From assembly GCA_902477365.1 (NCBI GenBank), contig CABSGW010000058.1, positions 1 to 12,550 on the forward strand: DNA of 12,550 bases, read 5' to 3'. The notes below the pieces were generated by a model. The model ran no database searches, had not been told where the DNA came from, and was given only the letters and a program-made list of their open reading frames with translations. The stretch comes from an uncultured Prevotellaceae bacterium. Its GTDB lineage: Bacteria > Bacteroidota > Bacteroidia > Bacteroidales > Bacteroidaceae. The translations under genes were made by a program, and so were the position numbers. Positions 1 through 7,331 of the stretch are shown piece after piece. Numbering within the stretch: the stretch's first letter is position 1; each line of letters starts with the position of its first letter.

Positions 1-2426
1 ATGTTCGTGACGGATTTAAACCGGTTCATCGCCGCATTCTTTACGGTATGATGGGGCTGGGTAATACACACGATAAAAAATATAAAAAGTCGGCAAACAC
101 CGTAGGTGAGGTGATGGGTAAGTATCACCCTCATGGCGACAGTTCCATTTATGGCGCACTGGTTCGTATGGCCCAGCCATGGTCCATGCGCTATATGCTG
201 GTTGATGGTCATGGAAACTTCGGATCTGTTGACGGAGACTCTGCCGCAGCGATGCGATATACGGAGGCTCGCTTGCAGTCTTTAGGAGAAGCCATGATGA
301 CGGATATCAACAAGGAAACAGTTGATATGCAGCCCAATTATGATGGATCGACCACAGAGCCGACCGTTATGCCGACGCGTATCCCCAACTTATTGGTAAA
401 CGGAGCGAATGGTATTGCGGTTGGTATGGCTACCAATATCCCGACTCACAATTTGACTGAGGTGGTGGATGCTTGTATCGCTTATTTGGACGATAACGAT
501 ATTGATGTTGAAGGACTGATGCAATATGTAAAAGCACCGGACTTCCCTACGGGTGGTTTCATCTATGGTATGCAGGGAGTACGGAATGCTTATACGACTG
601 GACGCGGGCGTGTGATTATGCGCGCACGTGCCGAAATTGAAACCGGGGCGCAGCATGATAAAATTGTTGTGACCGAAATTCCGTATGGTGTTAACAAGGC
701 CGAATTGATCAAATACATTGCAGAACTGGTAAACGATAAGCGTTTGGACGGCATCAGCAATGTCAATGACGAGTCAGACCGGGAAGGTATGCGTATTGTG
801 GTAGATGTGAAGCGTGATTTCAACGCCAACGTTGTGCTCAATAAGCTTTTCAAGATGACAGCTTTGCAAACCAGTTTCAGTGTCAATTGTATTGCATTGG
901 TACATGGCCGTCCCAAACTGCTAACATTAAAAGATTGTATCAAATGCTTCGTAGAACACCGTTACGATGTGGTTATCCGTCGAACAAAGTTCGATTTGCG
1001 AAAGGCGCAAGAACGTGCTCACATTTTGCGTGGTTTCATCATAGCAAGCGATAACATAGAAGAGGTAATTCGCATTATCCGTGCAGCCAAAACACCTCAA
1101 ATAGCCATAGATGGTTTGAAGGAGAGATTCGAATTAGACGATATCCAGGCACGCGCCATTGTGGAGATGCGTCTACGCCAGCTCACCGGTTTGTTGCAAG
1201 ATCAACTTCACGCTGAATACGAGGAAATAATGAAGCGTATTGCTTATTATGAACAAATACTGGTAGATGATGAGTTGCGTAAAAATGTAATCAAAGACGA
1301 GCTGATCGAGGTGAAAGAGAAATGGGGAGATGAACGCCGTAGCGAAATAGTGTTAGCCGGTGAAGAGTTCAATCCTGAAGACTTTTACTCTGATGACGAA
1401 ATGGTTATAACAATCAGTCACATGGGATACATCAAACGTACTCCATTGGCTGAATTCCGTGCGCAAGCCAGAGGTGGCGTTGGCAGTAAAGGCGGCAGTA
1501 CGCGCGATGAAGACTTTATCGAAGCCATTTATCCGGCCACGATGCATAATACGATGCTTTTCTTCACGCAAAAAGGACGTTGTTTCTGGTTGAAGGTTTA
1601 TGAGTTGCCCGAAGGCAATAAAACCTCGAAAGGGCGTGCCATCCAGAATATGTTGAATATTGATAGCGACGATGCCATCAATGCATGTTTACATATCCGC
1701 AAATTGGGTGATGCAGATTTCTGTAATTCGCATTACGTGCTGTTCTGTACCAAAAATGGTGTAATTAAGAAGACCTGCTTGAGCGAATATTCACGACCTC
1801 GTACAAACGGAGTCAATGCAATTACTATTCGTGAAGATGATCGTGTGGTTAGTGTATGTTTGACTAATGGCGAAGACGAGATTGTTATAGCGAACAAAAA
1901 CGGGCGTGCCATCCGGTTCCACGAAACAGCGGTTCGTACTATGGGACGTACAGCTACCGGCGTACGCGGTATGATTCTGGATGATGACCAACAAGACGAA
2001 GTAATAGGTATGGTTTGCGTAAATGACTTTAACACAGAAACAATTATGGTTGTCAGTGAACAAGGATTTGGAAAACGCAGCGATATAAATGATTACCGAA
2101 TAACCAACCGTGGTGGAAAGGGTGTTAAAACCATGAATATTACGGACAAGACCGGTAAATTGGTTGCTATAAAGGTGGTAACAGATGAAAACGATTTGAT
2201 GATTATCAATAAGAGTGGCATTACCATTCGTTTGCGCGTGCAGGATGTACGTGTGATGGGACGCGCCACCCAGGGAGTGAAATTGATAAATCTAGGCAAG
2301 CGTAACGATACTATTAGTAGTGTATGCCAAGTTCCCACAGAGGTTGAAGAAGAAATAGAAAATACCGAAGCACTTTCTGTTGATGCAGTAGAAACATCCA
2401 CAGAAAATAATGAAAATCTAGATTAA
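1..2426 (+). CDS. gyrA: DNA gyrase subunit A, 5'-truncated by the window edge
   Basis: GyrA is the breakage-reunion subunit of DNA gyrase, which with GyrB introduces negative supercoils using ATP. The frame is open from base 3 (VRDGFKPVHRRILYG, a core GyrA motif), so the ATG at 48 is internal and about 35 N-terminal residues lie upstream. Seen: the quinolone-region motif HPHGDSSIYG (126-155), the catalytic tyrosine in AAMRYTEARL (codon 258-260), the long coiled tower region, and a C-terminal domain with six repeats of the pinwheel blade pattern. The GyrA box (1464-1484) reads QARGGVG, the degenerate form I associate with Bacteroidota. The protein ends in an acidic tail rich in Glu and Asn. 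It lacks the insert that E. coli GyrA carries before the QAQAI-like helix. Its 807 visible codons fit a full length near 840. ParC is the main alternative, but the six blades and the box support GyrA. A TPR gene follows after 25 bp and may be cotranscribed. Confidence 0.97.
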   Translation, partial: VRDGFKPVHRRILYGMMGLGNTHDKKYKKSANTVGEVMGKYHPHGDSSIYGALVRMAQPWSMRYMLVDGHGNFGSVDGDSAAAMRYTEARLQSLGEAMMTDINKETVDMQPNYDGSTTEPTVMPTRIPNLLVNGANGIAVGMATNIPTHNLTEVVDACIAYLDDNDIDVEGLMQYVKAPDFPTGGFIYGMQGVRNAYTTGRGRVIMRARAEIETGAQHDKIVVTEIPYGVNKAELIKYIAELVNDKRLDGISNVNDESDREGMRIVVDVKRDFNANVVLNKLFKMTALQTSFSVNCIALVHGRPKLLTLKDCIKCFVEHRYDVVIRRTKFDLRKAQERAHILRGFIIASDNIEEVIRIIRAAKTPQIAIDGLKERFELDDIQARAIVEMRLRQLTGLLQDQLHAEYEEIMKRIAYYEQILVDDELRKNVIKDELIEVKEKWGDERRSEIVLAGEEFNPEDFYSDDEMVITISHMGYIKRTPLAEFRAQARGGVGSKGGSTRDEDFIEAIYPATMHNTMLFFTQKGRCFWLKVYELPEGNKTSKGRAIQNMLNIDSDDAINACLHIRKLGDADFCNSHYVLFCTKNGVIKKTCLSEYSRPRTNGVNAITIREDDRVVSVCLTNGEDEIVIANKNGRAIRFHETAVRTMGRTATGVRGMILDDDQQDEVIGMVCVNDFNTETIMVVSEQGFGKRSDINDYRITNRGGKGVKTMNITDKTGKLVAIKVVTDENDLMIINKSGITIRLRVQDVRVMGRATQGVKLINLGKRNDTISSVCQVPTEVEEEIENTEALSVDAVETSTENNENLD

Positions 2427-2451
2427 TAACAACCATTTCAAATAGTAAATT

Positions 2452-3666
2452 ATGAGAAAAATTTTATTTACAATGGGTTTTATGCTGTCTGGCTTTACTA
2501 TCGCGAACGCTCAGAACAGCTTGATAAGTAAGGCTGAGACCTTACTTGGAGAAGATAAAGTGGCGGAAGCTGCTGAAACTTTAGCTCCAGCACTGACAAG
2601 TGGTTTAACAAAAAATTTGGCTGGTGCGTATAATTTGGCCGGAAATATTCATAGCCGTTATGTGGATACTGAGATTCGTAAAGCGGCAGCCAACCAGCCA
2701 TTGGATACGGCTTTGTTTATTTCCTCACTGAATAAAGCGATTGAGTATTTCAATAAAAGCCATGAGTTGGATGTGAAGCCGGACGCAAAGGGCCGTGTCA
2801 AGTCTAAATATGCGGTAAACAATAAGAAAATGGTGGCACAAATGTTACCTTATTTCCAGTATGCTGGTGTGTTCCAAAATGCCAATAAGGATCTGAAAGG
2901 AGCTTATGATTCGTTTACGAAATTTGTAGAAATGCCTAAGTCTCCGGTTTTCTCTTCTGCAGAAACAGACTCTATCTATAAAGCTGATGAGAAAAACTAT
3001 AAGAAGATGGCTTATTATGCTTCTATGTTGGCTTATCAAATGAAGGATTGGAATAAGGTTTTGGCCAATGTGGACAGAGCTTTGACAGAGGCTGAGTTCG
3101 CAAATGACGGCTATATAATGAAGCTGGCGGCTTTGTTGCAATTGGGTGATACTGCAAAATGGGTAGAAAGTTCAAAAGAAGCCATTAAGCATGTAACAAA
3201 TAATACGGCTTATACGCAGAACCTTCTTTACTACTATAACCAAAAACATCAGAAGAAGGAATCTTTGGAAACAGCTAATGAGATTGTAGAAACATCACCA
3301 AACAATAAAATTGCCTGGTATGCTCGTGGATGTATTTTATTGAATGACAACCAATACGCGAATTCACGTACCGCTTTCCAGAAAGCATTGGAACTTGATC
3401 CACAATTTTGGGAGGCAAGTTTGAACCTAGGTGTTTCTTATATCAATGAAATTGTCAGTATGCGAGACCAACTCCGTTTGGACAATAAAGAAGACCGTGA
3501 AAAGGTTTTAGGATTCTACCGTCAGGCGCTTCCTCACTTTGAAAAAGTGCGTGAGTTAGCTCCTAAGGAGGTGAAAATTTGGGGGCCTAACTTGAAAAAC
3601 GTGTATTACAACTTAGGCGAGAAAGAGAAAGAAAAAGAAGTAGATGCGCTGTTAGGTGCAAATTAA
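2452..3666 (+). CDS. secreted tetratricopeptide-repeat protein, first copy
   Basis: This 404-residue protein is predicted to be periplasmic or outer-membrane associated and to act as a protein-interaction scaffold; its partners are unknown. The N-terminus is a signal peptide (basic MRK, a hydrophobic stretch, then ANA before Gln21). The rest is helical. A clear TPR lies at residues 284-319 (alternating W/A/G/Y/A/F positions ending ALELDPQ), and a second repeat-like unit with an insertion covers about 320-380 (NLGVSY through ALPHFEKVRELAP). Earlier weaker repeats are likely at 90-280. No catalytic motif is visible. The ATG at 2452 gives the signal peptide directly and has only an AT-rich leader. 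No -7 element is visible in the 25-bp gap after gyrA, so transcription by read-through from gyrA is likely. The gene at 3764 encodes a colinear paralogue. The TPR fold and export are well supported; the function is not. Confidence 0.9.
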   Translation: MRKILFTMGFMLSGFTIANAQNSLISKAETLLGEDKVAEAAETLAPALTSGLTKNLAGAYNLAGNIHSRYVDTEIRKAAANQPLDTALFISSLNKAIEYFNKSHELDVKPDAKGRVKSKYAVNNKKMVAQMLPYFQYAGVFQNANKDLKGAYDSFTKFVEMPKSPVFSSAETDSIYKADEKNYKKMAYYASMLAYQMKDWNKVLANVDRALTEAEFANDGYIMKLAALLQLGDTAKWVESSKEAIKHVTNNTAYTQNLLYYYNQKHQKKESLETANEIVETSPNNKIAWYARGCILLNDNQYANSRTAFQKALELDPQFWEASLNLGVSYINEIVSMRDQLRLDNKEDREKVLGFYRQALPHFEKVRELAPKEVKIWGPNLKNVYYNLGEKEKEKEVDALLGAN

Positions 3667-3685
3667 AAAGGCGTTAAAGAAGACT

Positions 3686-3728
3686 ACGTCCTGCACAAAC
3701 TTTTGATTGTGCAGGACGTTATGTTTTA
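3686..3728 (+). terminator. intrinsic-type terminator after the first TPR gene
   Basis: A perfect 13-bp inverted repeat pairs ACGTCCTGCACAA (3686-3698) with TTGTGCAGGACGT (3707-3719), with an 8-nt loop. It begins 19 nt after the TPR stop codon and is followed by TATGTTTTA, a short T-rich tract. The stem is strong but the T tract is modest. It probably ends the gyrA-TPR transcript. The second TPR gene has its own -7 element just downstream, which agrees with this. Confidence 0.8.
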
Positions 3729-3737
3729 ATAAATGCT

Positions 3738-3745
3738 TAACTTTG
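3738..3745 (+). promoter_or_regulatory. Bacteroidetes-type -7 promoter element for the second TPR gene
   Basis: TAACTTTG matches the Bacteroidetes primary sigma factor -7 consensus TAnnTTTG exactly. It starts 10 nt after the terminator region and ends 18 nt before the ATG at 3764, which would give a very short 5' leader. I find no convincing TTTG -33 element at the expected distance upstream, so the call rests on one motif and its position. Confidence 0.5.
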
Positions 3746-3763
3746 CCCGAAATAGGATAACAC

Positions 3764-4987
3764 ATGCGTATACTGACTATACTTTGTATTTTTTTGATAG
3801 GATATAATACGGTTTCGGCCCAAAAGGCATACAAACCAATCAAAGCTAATATTAAAGCGAATAGGGATTTGGATAAGTCTTTACAGATTCTTTCTGACTG
3901 TACAAAGAATGAAAAATTTGCACGAGATCCGCAGTTGTATTTATTGAAAGCGGCTGTTTGGCAAAAAATAAATGATGTAGAAAATGAAAAGGTGTATCTC
4001 AAACAATCCTATGATACGGCAAAGTTCTTTACAAGTACATTGGGTATTTTTGAAAGCTTGATAGCTTGTGACTCTGTGGAACAAATACCAGATAAAAAAG
4101 GACGTATCCGCATTAAATCAAGGGCTAAAAGCCGACTTATATTAAAACGCTATTATCCCAACTTGGCAAGCGGCGGTAAATTCTTTTTGAAAAAGTCTGA
4201 TTATAAACAAGCCTACACTTTTTTCTCGGCATATTTAGATGCTGCCGAATCGCCCATTTTGGATAGTGAACAATATCAGGAGAAAGATCGTTCTCGTCCT
4301 CGTATTGCCTATTGGTGTGTGTCGAGCGGATATAAACAAGGAGATTATAATAAGGTGTTTAAATACAAAGATCTCGCTCTAAAGGACCGTGTTTATCGTA
4401 GTGCAGTGCTGGAATTGTTGGCAAGCTCTTATGGGCATAGCAAAGATACGTTGTCCATGGTTTCAACTTTACAACAAGGCATTAGGGAATATCCGACGGC
4501 TTCCTACTTCTTTACAACACTGTTTGATTACTATAATGTACATGCACAATATGACAGGGCTTTGTTGTTGGCTGATACTATGATAACAACGGATAAGACC
4601 AATGTGTTGTATAAGTATGCCAAAAGCTTGAGTTTGATGAATATGAAAGCGTATGATGCATGTATTGCTGAATCTATGGAAATTCTTTCTCTTGATTCAA
4701 CACATGCTGAAACTTATTATAATTTAGGAGCTTGTTATTGTAACAGGGCAGCTGATATGGAAAAAGCAATTGGTACGAATGTGTCTATCGCTCAATTGCG
4801 TGAATTCAAGAAACAACTTCGACTGTTGTATCGAACAGCACTCCCATATATGGAGAAATATCGTTTTTATAAGCCAGATGCAAGTGATAAATGGGCACCT
4901 GTTTTATATCGTATTTACTTGAACCTGAATATGGGAAAACAGTTTGATGAGATCGAGAAAATATTAAGGAAAACAGCTTCTCAATAA
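3764..4987 (+). CDS. secreted tetratricopeptide-repeat protein, second copy (paralogue)
   Basis: This 407-residue exported protein is probably a periplasmic or outer-membrane scaffold; no specific function is recognised. It has a signal peptide (MRILTILCIFLIG core, then VSA before Gln20). The clearest TPR spans about 279-314 (ending ILSLDSTH), followed by a unit beginning AETYYNLGACYCN. It aligns end to end with the preceding TPR protein. PDKKGR at 109-114 matches PDAKGR at 110-115 there, and both carry NLG-Y, LYRTALPYMEK / FYRQALPHFEK and a late W-P-L-Y-L pattern. The pair is therefore a diverged tandem duplication. The start is the first ATG after a -7 element and gives the signal peptide. 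The gene has its own likely promoter and converges on the minus-strand barrel gene, with 10 bp between their stop codons. It is richer in A+T than gyrA. Confidence 0.88.
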   Translation: MRILTILCIFLIGYNTVSAQKAYKPIKANIKANRDLDKSLQILSDCTKNEKFARDPQLYLLKAAVWQKINDVENEKVYLKQSYDTAKFFTSTLGIFESLIACDSVEQIPDKKGRIRIKSRAKSRLILKRYYPNLASGGKFFLKKSDYKQAYTFFSAYLDAAESPILDSEQYQEKDRSRPRIAYWCVSSGYKQGDYNKVFKYKDLALKDRVYRSAVLELLASSYGHSKDTLSMVSTLQQGIREYPTASYFFTTLFDYYNVHAQYDRALLLADTMITTDKTNVLYKYAKSLSLMNMKAYDACIAESMEILSLDSTHAETYYNLGACYCNRAADMEKAIGTNVSIAQLREFKKQLRLLYRTALPYMEKYRFYKPDASDKWAPVLYRIYLNLNMGKQFDEIEKILRKTASQ

Positions 4988-5012
4988 TTGTGGGAAGCTA
5001 TTTTTCTTTTTT
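4975..5012. terminator. hairpin terminator between converging genes, embedded in both coding ends
   Basis: AGCTTCTC (4975-4982) pairs with GGGAAGCT (4992-4999) through 8 bp including one G-T wobble, with a 9-nt loop. It is followed on the plus strand by TTTTTCTTTTTT (5001-5012), a good U tract for the second TPR gene. Read on the minus strand, the same stem is followed by GTTTTCCTT, so it may also end the barrel-gene transcript, less strongly. The stop codons of both genes fall inside the structure: TAA in the loop and TAG at the edge of the stem. Confidence 0.75.
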
Positions 5013-5732
5013 CAGATCGAATAGGTAACCAACTTTGGCCACAATGGTACCATTTGCAGAACGAGCAAAAACATCTTTCTTAGAGTTTCCAAAGATATCG
5101 CTTAAACCATAATAGTAGCGGCCTTCTAAAACAAAATGGCCTATTTTTGTATTTAGCTCAACCCCAAGACCTCCGGTGATACCATAATCAAATTTATTTT
5201 TGATAGCCATGCCATATTGTTTATACATGTTATTAGGCCGGTCAGGATTACCGTCAGGAGCAAGTGTCCATTGATCGCTTTTCTTGCTTGCGTCACCCAA
5301 ACAAAAACCAACTTGCGGACCGGCTAGAATAAAAAACATCAAACCTTTATGTTCTTTTCCCCATGCCAGCCTTGCCAGTAAGGGGAGCTGGATATAATTA
5401 ATATCTCGCTGGTAGGTATCGGGCAACTTTTCTTCTTGAGAGTTCATGATATCTTCTTTCCAACCCAATTGCGAGTAGTTTAATTCGATTTGTAAGGCAC
5501 ACAATGTAGTGAAATATTTCTCGCACGTGTATCGGAAGGTAATGCCCCCAGTCAGTCCATTATGCATTCCCTGCTTTACTGTCGGATCAAAAGAGATCGT
5601 ATTGAAGTTCATACCTCCACTAAAACCTAATGCAATTGAGTTACGTGTTTCCCCTACTTGTGCATGCACCAAACTTACATGGTGATGTACTATAGCGAAC
5701 ATAACAATTACCAAAAATCTGAAACCATTCAT
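4998..5732 (-). CDS. outer membrane beta-barrel protein, PorT-like/OMP_b-brl_2 type
   Basis: This 244-residue protein is predicted to be a small outer-membrane beta barrel. It has a signal peptide (residues 1-24, ending VHA before Gln25). Alternating hydrophobic/polar strands with Gly and aromatic residues then follow, such as ALGFSGGMNFNT, GLTGGITFRYT, QIELNYSQLGW, IQLPLLARLAW, YGITGGLGVEL and FVLEGRYYYGL. The last strand is VAKVGYLFDL. This pattern fits the common Bacteroidetes barrel family often labelled 'porin family' or 'PorT family'. I cannot tell whether it is the T9SS component PorT, and nothing here requires it; the label covers many unrelated small barrels. Its ATG overlaps the stop of the upstream LysM-protein gene by one base (TAATG), so the two are almost certainly cotranscribed and translationally coupled. 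That suggests a shared envelope role linking outer membrane and peptidoglycan. Confidence 0.85.
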   Translation of the reverse strand: MNGFRFLVIVMFAIVHHHVSLVHAQVGETRNSIALGFSGGMNFNTISFDPTVKQGMHNGLTGGITFRYTCEKYFTTLCALQIELNYSQLGWKEDIMNSQEEKLPDTYQRDINYIQLPLLARLAWGKEHKGLMFFILAGPQVGFCLGDASKKSDQWTLAPDGNPDRPNNMYKQYGMAIKNKFDYGITGGLGVELNTKIGHFVLEGRYYYGLSDIFGNSKKDVFARSANGTIVAKVGYLFDLKKEK

Positions 5733-7237
5733 TATTCAACGATGTATTTTGCTATTGTATGATCTGTTTTATAATTTATGAAGTACAAGCCTGTATTCAC
5801 CAAACCGCTACCTTTGTTTGGTCGGTTAAATGAAAAAGCACTTTGTACTGGCAGAATAGATATTTTCTTATTGTCCACATTCTTACCATACTGTTGAAGC
5901 ATCTTAACAAAATAGCCCCCACAGTCATATCCAAACATGGCAATTCGGGGATAGGTACTAATCATAGGTTTGTTGAAATTGGCTTCGTATAGTTTATCGA
6001 ATGAAGTAGCATTTCGATCTAGTGGATTGCGATAAAAAGGCGAATAGATGTAGGTGTCAAATAGATGAAAGTTTTCTAATTGAGAACCTGTATATGTTTG
6101 CCACTCTGGATAACCAAACAGACGGATGGTATATTCCGGATGTTTACGCAAGAAGGTCTTTAATTGCGGTATTAAAACATTCAGACTATTGATATCCATA
6201 CCCGATGGTATCACAACATTTGTTTTTTCTTTGGAAAAGACGCTTAGCAGATCTTCTTCTGTAGATATATACGGAGAACGGTTATAGCTCAGTCCTTTTT
6301 TTAGCAAAAAGTTTTCAAACTGGGTGATGAAATTAATCGGAGCTTTCGTTGATGATTCAATAAAAACAGTATGTGCGTGCTTAAAAAGTTTGGCATATTC
6401 ACTATAAACGATTTGCCCTTGAATGTTTTCGGGCGTATTTACCAGATACACGTAAGGATTGGTCTCCCAATCATAACATTTTGAGGAAAATGGAATAACC
6501 AAGGGGATTTCATTTCTTTTTGCATAGTCGGAAAGAACTGGTATTTGACTTGCGAAAACCGGGCCAAAAATAAGTTGCGCTTGCTTTAAAGTAGTTTGTT
6601 TCAAGACATTTTGAATGTCAGCTTCTGACAGTCCAGATTCATAAGCGTAAACTTCTATTGTCTTTTTATCGTTTTTCCTCAAACTGTCTATGGCCAGCAA
6701 TACTCCCTGATAAAATTCTACAGCTCTTTCGCTAGTGCTATTTCCTGTTTTAAATGGCATTACAATGGCAATACGTATTTTGTTTTCTTGTACTTGTGGC
6801 GTAGGAATAGGTGTTTTTACGGTTGGCGTAATAACTGTTGATGATGTAGGTGAAACTACTTTTGCAGGTATTTTTAGCACAAAACCTTTTTTCAATTTAT
6901 CTTGAAGGGATATTTCTGGATTCACCCGTAATAGATCATTGACCGTACAAGCATAGAGTTGTGCGATACTATATAATGTTTCTTTTTTCTGGACAACATG
7001 AGTCTTTGAAATTTCCGAAACAGGTATTTGAATGTATATACCGGCTCTCATCTTTAAAGAATCCAAGTCTGGATTGGCTTTATATAGTTCGTCAACCGAA
7101 AGATTGTACAACTTAGCTAATGAATATAGAGTTTCTCCTTGGGCAACCAAATGTTTCTTATAAGTGGTTTGTTGGGCATAACCAAGCTGCGCAAAAATGC
7201 TTGTGATAAATAAAAACACAACGATAAATTTACTCAT
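5732..7237 (-). CDS. secreted protein with two LysM domains and a type-I periplasmic-binding fold
   Basis: This 501-residue exported protein has a signal peptide (1-21, ending GYA before Gln22) and two LysM peptidoglycan-binding domains at about 28-72 and 79-124. Each has the pattern H-V-GETLYSLA, YN-S-DEL--ANP and a closing -IP. A Pro/Thr/Ser-rich linker runs from about 125 to 152, and a C-terminal type-I periplasmic-binding domain from about 153 to 501 (starts KIRIAIVMPF, then GVLLAIDSLR, IFGPVFASQIPVLSDYA, IPLVIPFSS). No transporter genes are adjacent, so classic ABC uptake is unlikely. The N-terminal binding domain plus C-terminal PBP fold resembles the layout of the PBP1A activator LpoA, but that is analogy only. 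I start at the ATG at 7237, because the in-frame ATG at 7267 would put ten polar residues before the signal peptide and overlaps the -7 element. It is the first gene of a two-gene unit with the barrel gene. Confidence 0.88.
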   Translation of the reverse strand: MSKFIVVFLFITSIFAQLGYAQQTTYKKHLVAQGETLYSLAKLYNLSVDELYKANPDLDSLKMRAGIYIQIPVSEISKTHVVQKKETLYSIAQLYACTVNDLLRVNPEISLQDKLKKGFVLKIPAKVVSPTSSTVITPTVKTPIPTPQVQENKIRIAIVMPFKTGNSTSERAVEFYQGVLLAIDSLRKNDKKTIEVYAYESGLSEADIQNVLKQTTLKQAQLIFGPVFASQIPVLSDYAKRNEIPLVIPFSSKCYDWETNPYVYLVNTPENIQGQIVYSEYAKLFKHAHTVFIESSTKAPINFITQFENFLLKKGLSYNRSPYISTEEDLLSVFSKEKTNVVIPSGMDINSLNVLIPQLKTFLRKHPEYTIRLFGYPEWQTYTGSQLENFHLFDTYIYSPFYRNPLDRNATSFDKLYEANFNKPMISTYPRIAMFGYDCGGYFVKMLQQYGKNVDNKKISILPVQSAFSFNRPNKGSGLVNTGLYFINYKTDHTIAKYIVE

Positions 7238-7268
7238 ATGTTCCGAGGTCAATCTGTTTATTTGCATA

Positions 7269-7276
7269 CAAAAGTA
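7269..7276 (-). promoter_or_regulatory. Bacteroidetes-type -7 element for the LysM-protein/barrel unit
   Basis: On the minus strand this reads TACTTTTG, an exact match to TAnnTTTG. It ends 31 nt before the chosen ATG at 7237. Initiation a few bases downstream would leave out the upstream in-frame ATG (7267-7265), which supports the shorter start. The -33 element is not obvious. Confidence 0.55.
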
Positions 7277-7309
7277 CGAAAAAAAAGTGCTTTATTCGGT
7301 GAGAAACAT

Positions 7310-7317
7310 TAATTTTG
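7310..7317 (+). promoter_or_regulatory. Bacteroidetes-type -7 element for the CHU_C-protein/uvrA unit
   Basis: TAATTTTG matches TAnnTTTG exactly and ends 14 nt before the ATG at 7332. It lies 33 bp from the oppositely oriented -7 element, making a compact divergent promoter region. A run of A (7278-7286) lies between them. No clear -33 TTTG is seen; a TTTA at 7291-7294 is close in sequence but too near. Confidence 0.55.
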
Positions 7318-7331
7318 CAGAAAGAAAGAAT

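Noticed and set aside
48..50. ATG at 48 as the start of gyrA
   Set aside because: The frame stays open upstream to base 3 and encodes the conserved VRDG-KPVHRRILYG motif, so this methionine is internal and the gene begins before the window.
390..943. Minus-strand open frames inside gyrA (390-656 and 590-943)
   Set aside because: They lie antisense within highly conserved GyrA coding sequence, have no family resemblance and show biased composition typical of shadow frames.
4389..4583. Short plus-strand open frame inside the second TPR gene
   Set aside because: It is out of frame with a well-supported gene and has no start context or recognisable domain.
5732..7237. ABC-type amino acid importer role for the binding-fold protein
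   Set aside because: No permease or ATPase gene is adjacent, and two LysM domains at the N-terminus argue for a wall-bound protein rather than a free binding protein.
7238..7267. ATG at 7267 (minus strand) as the start of the LysM protein
   Set aside because: It would add ten polar residues before a good signal peptide, and the codon lies right at the -7 promoter element, probably upstream of the transcript start.
7197..7331. Upstream extension of the CHU_C-domain protein to the ATG at 7197
   Set aside because: The extension crosses the divergent promoters and the start of the LysM gene, and it would bury the signal peptide at residue 46.
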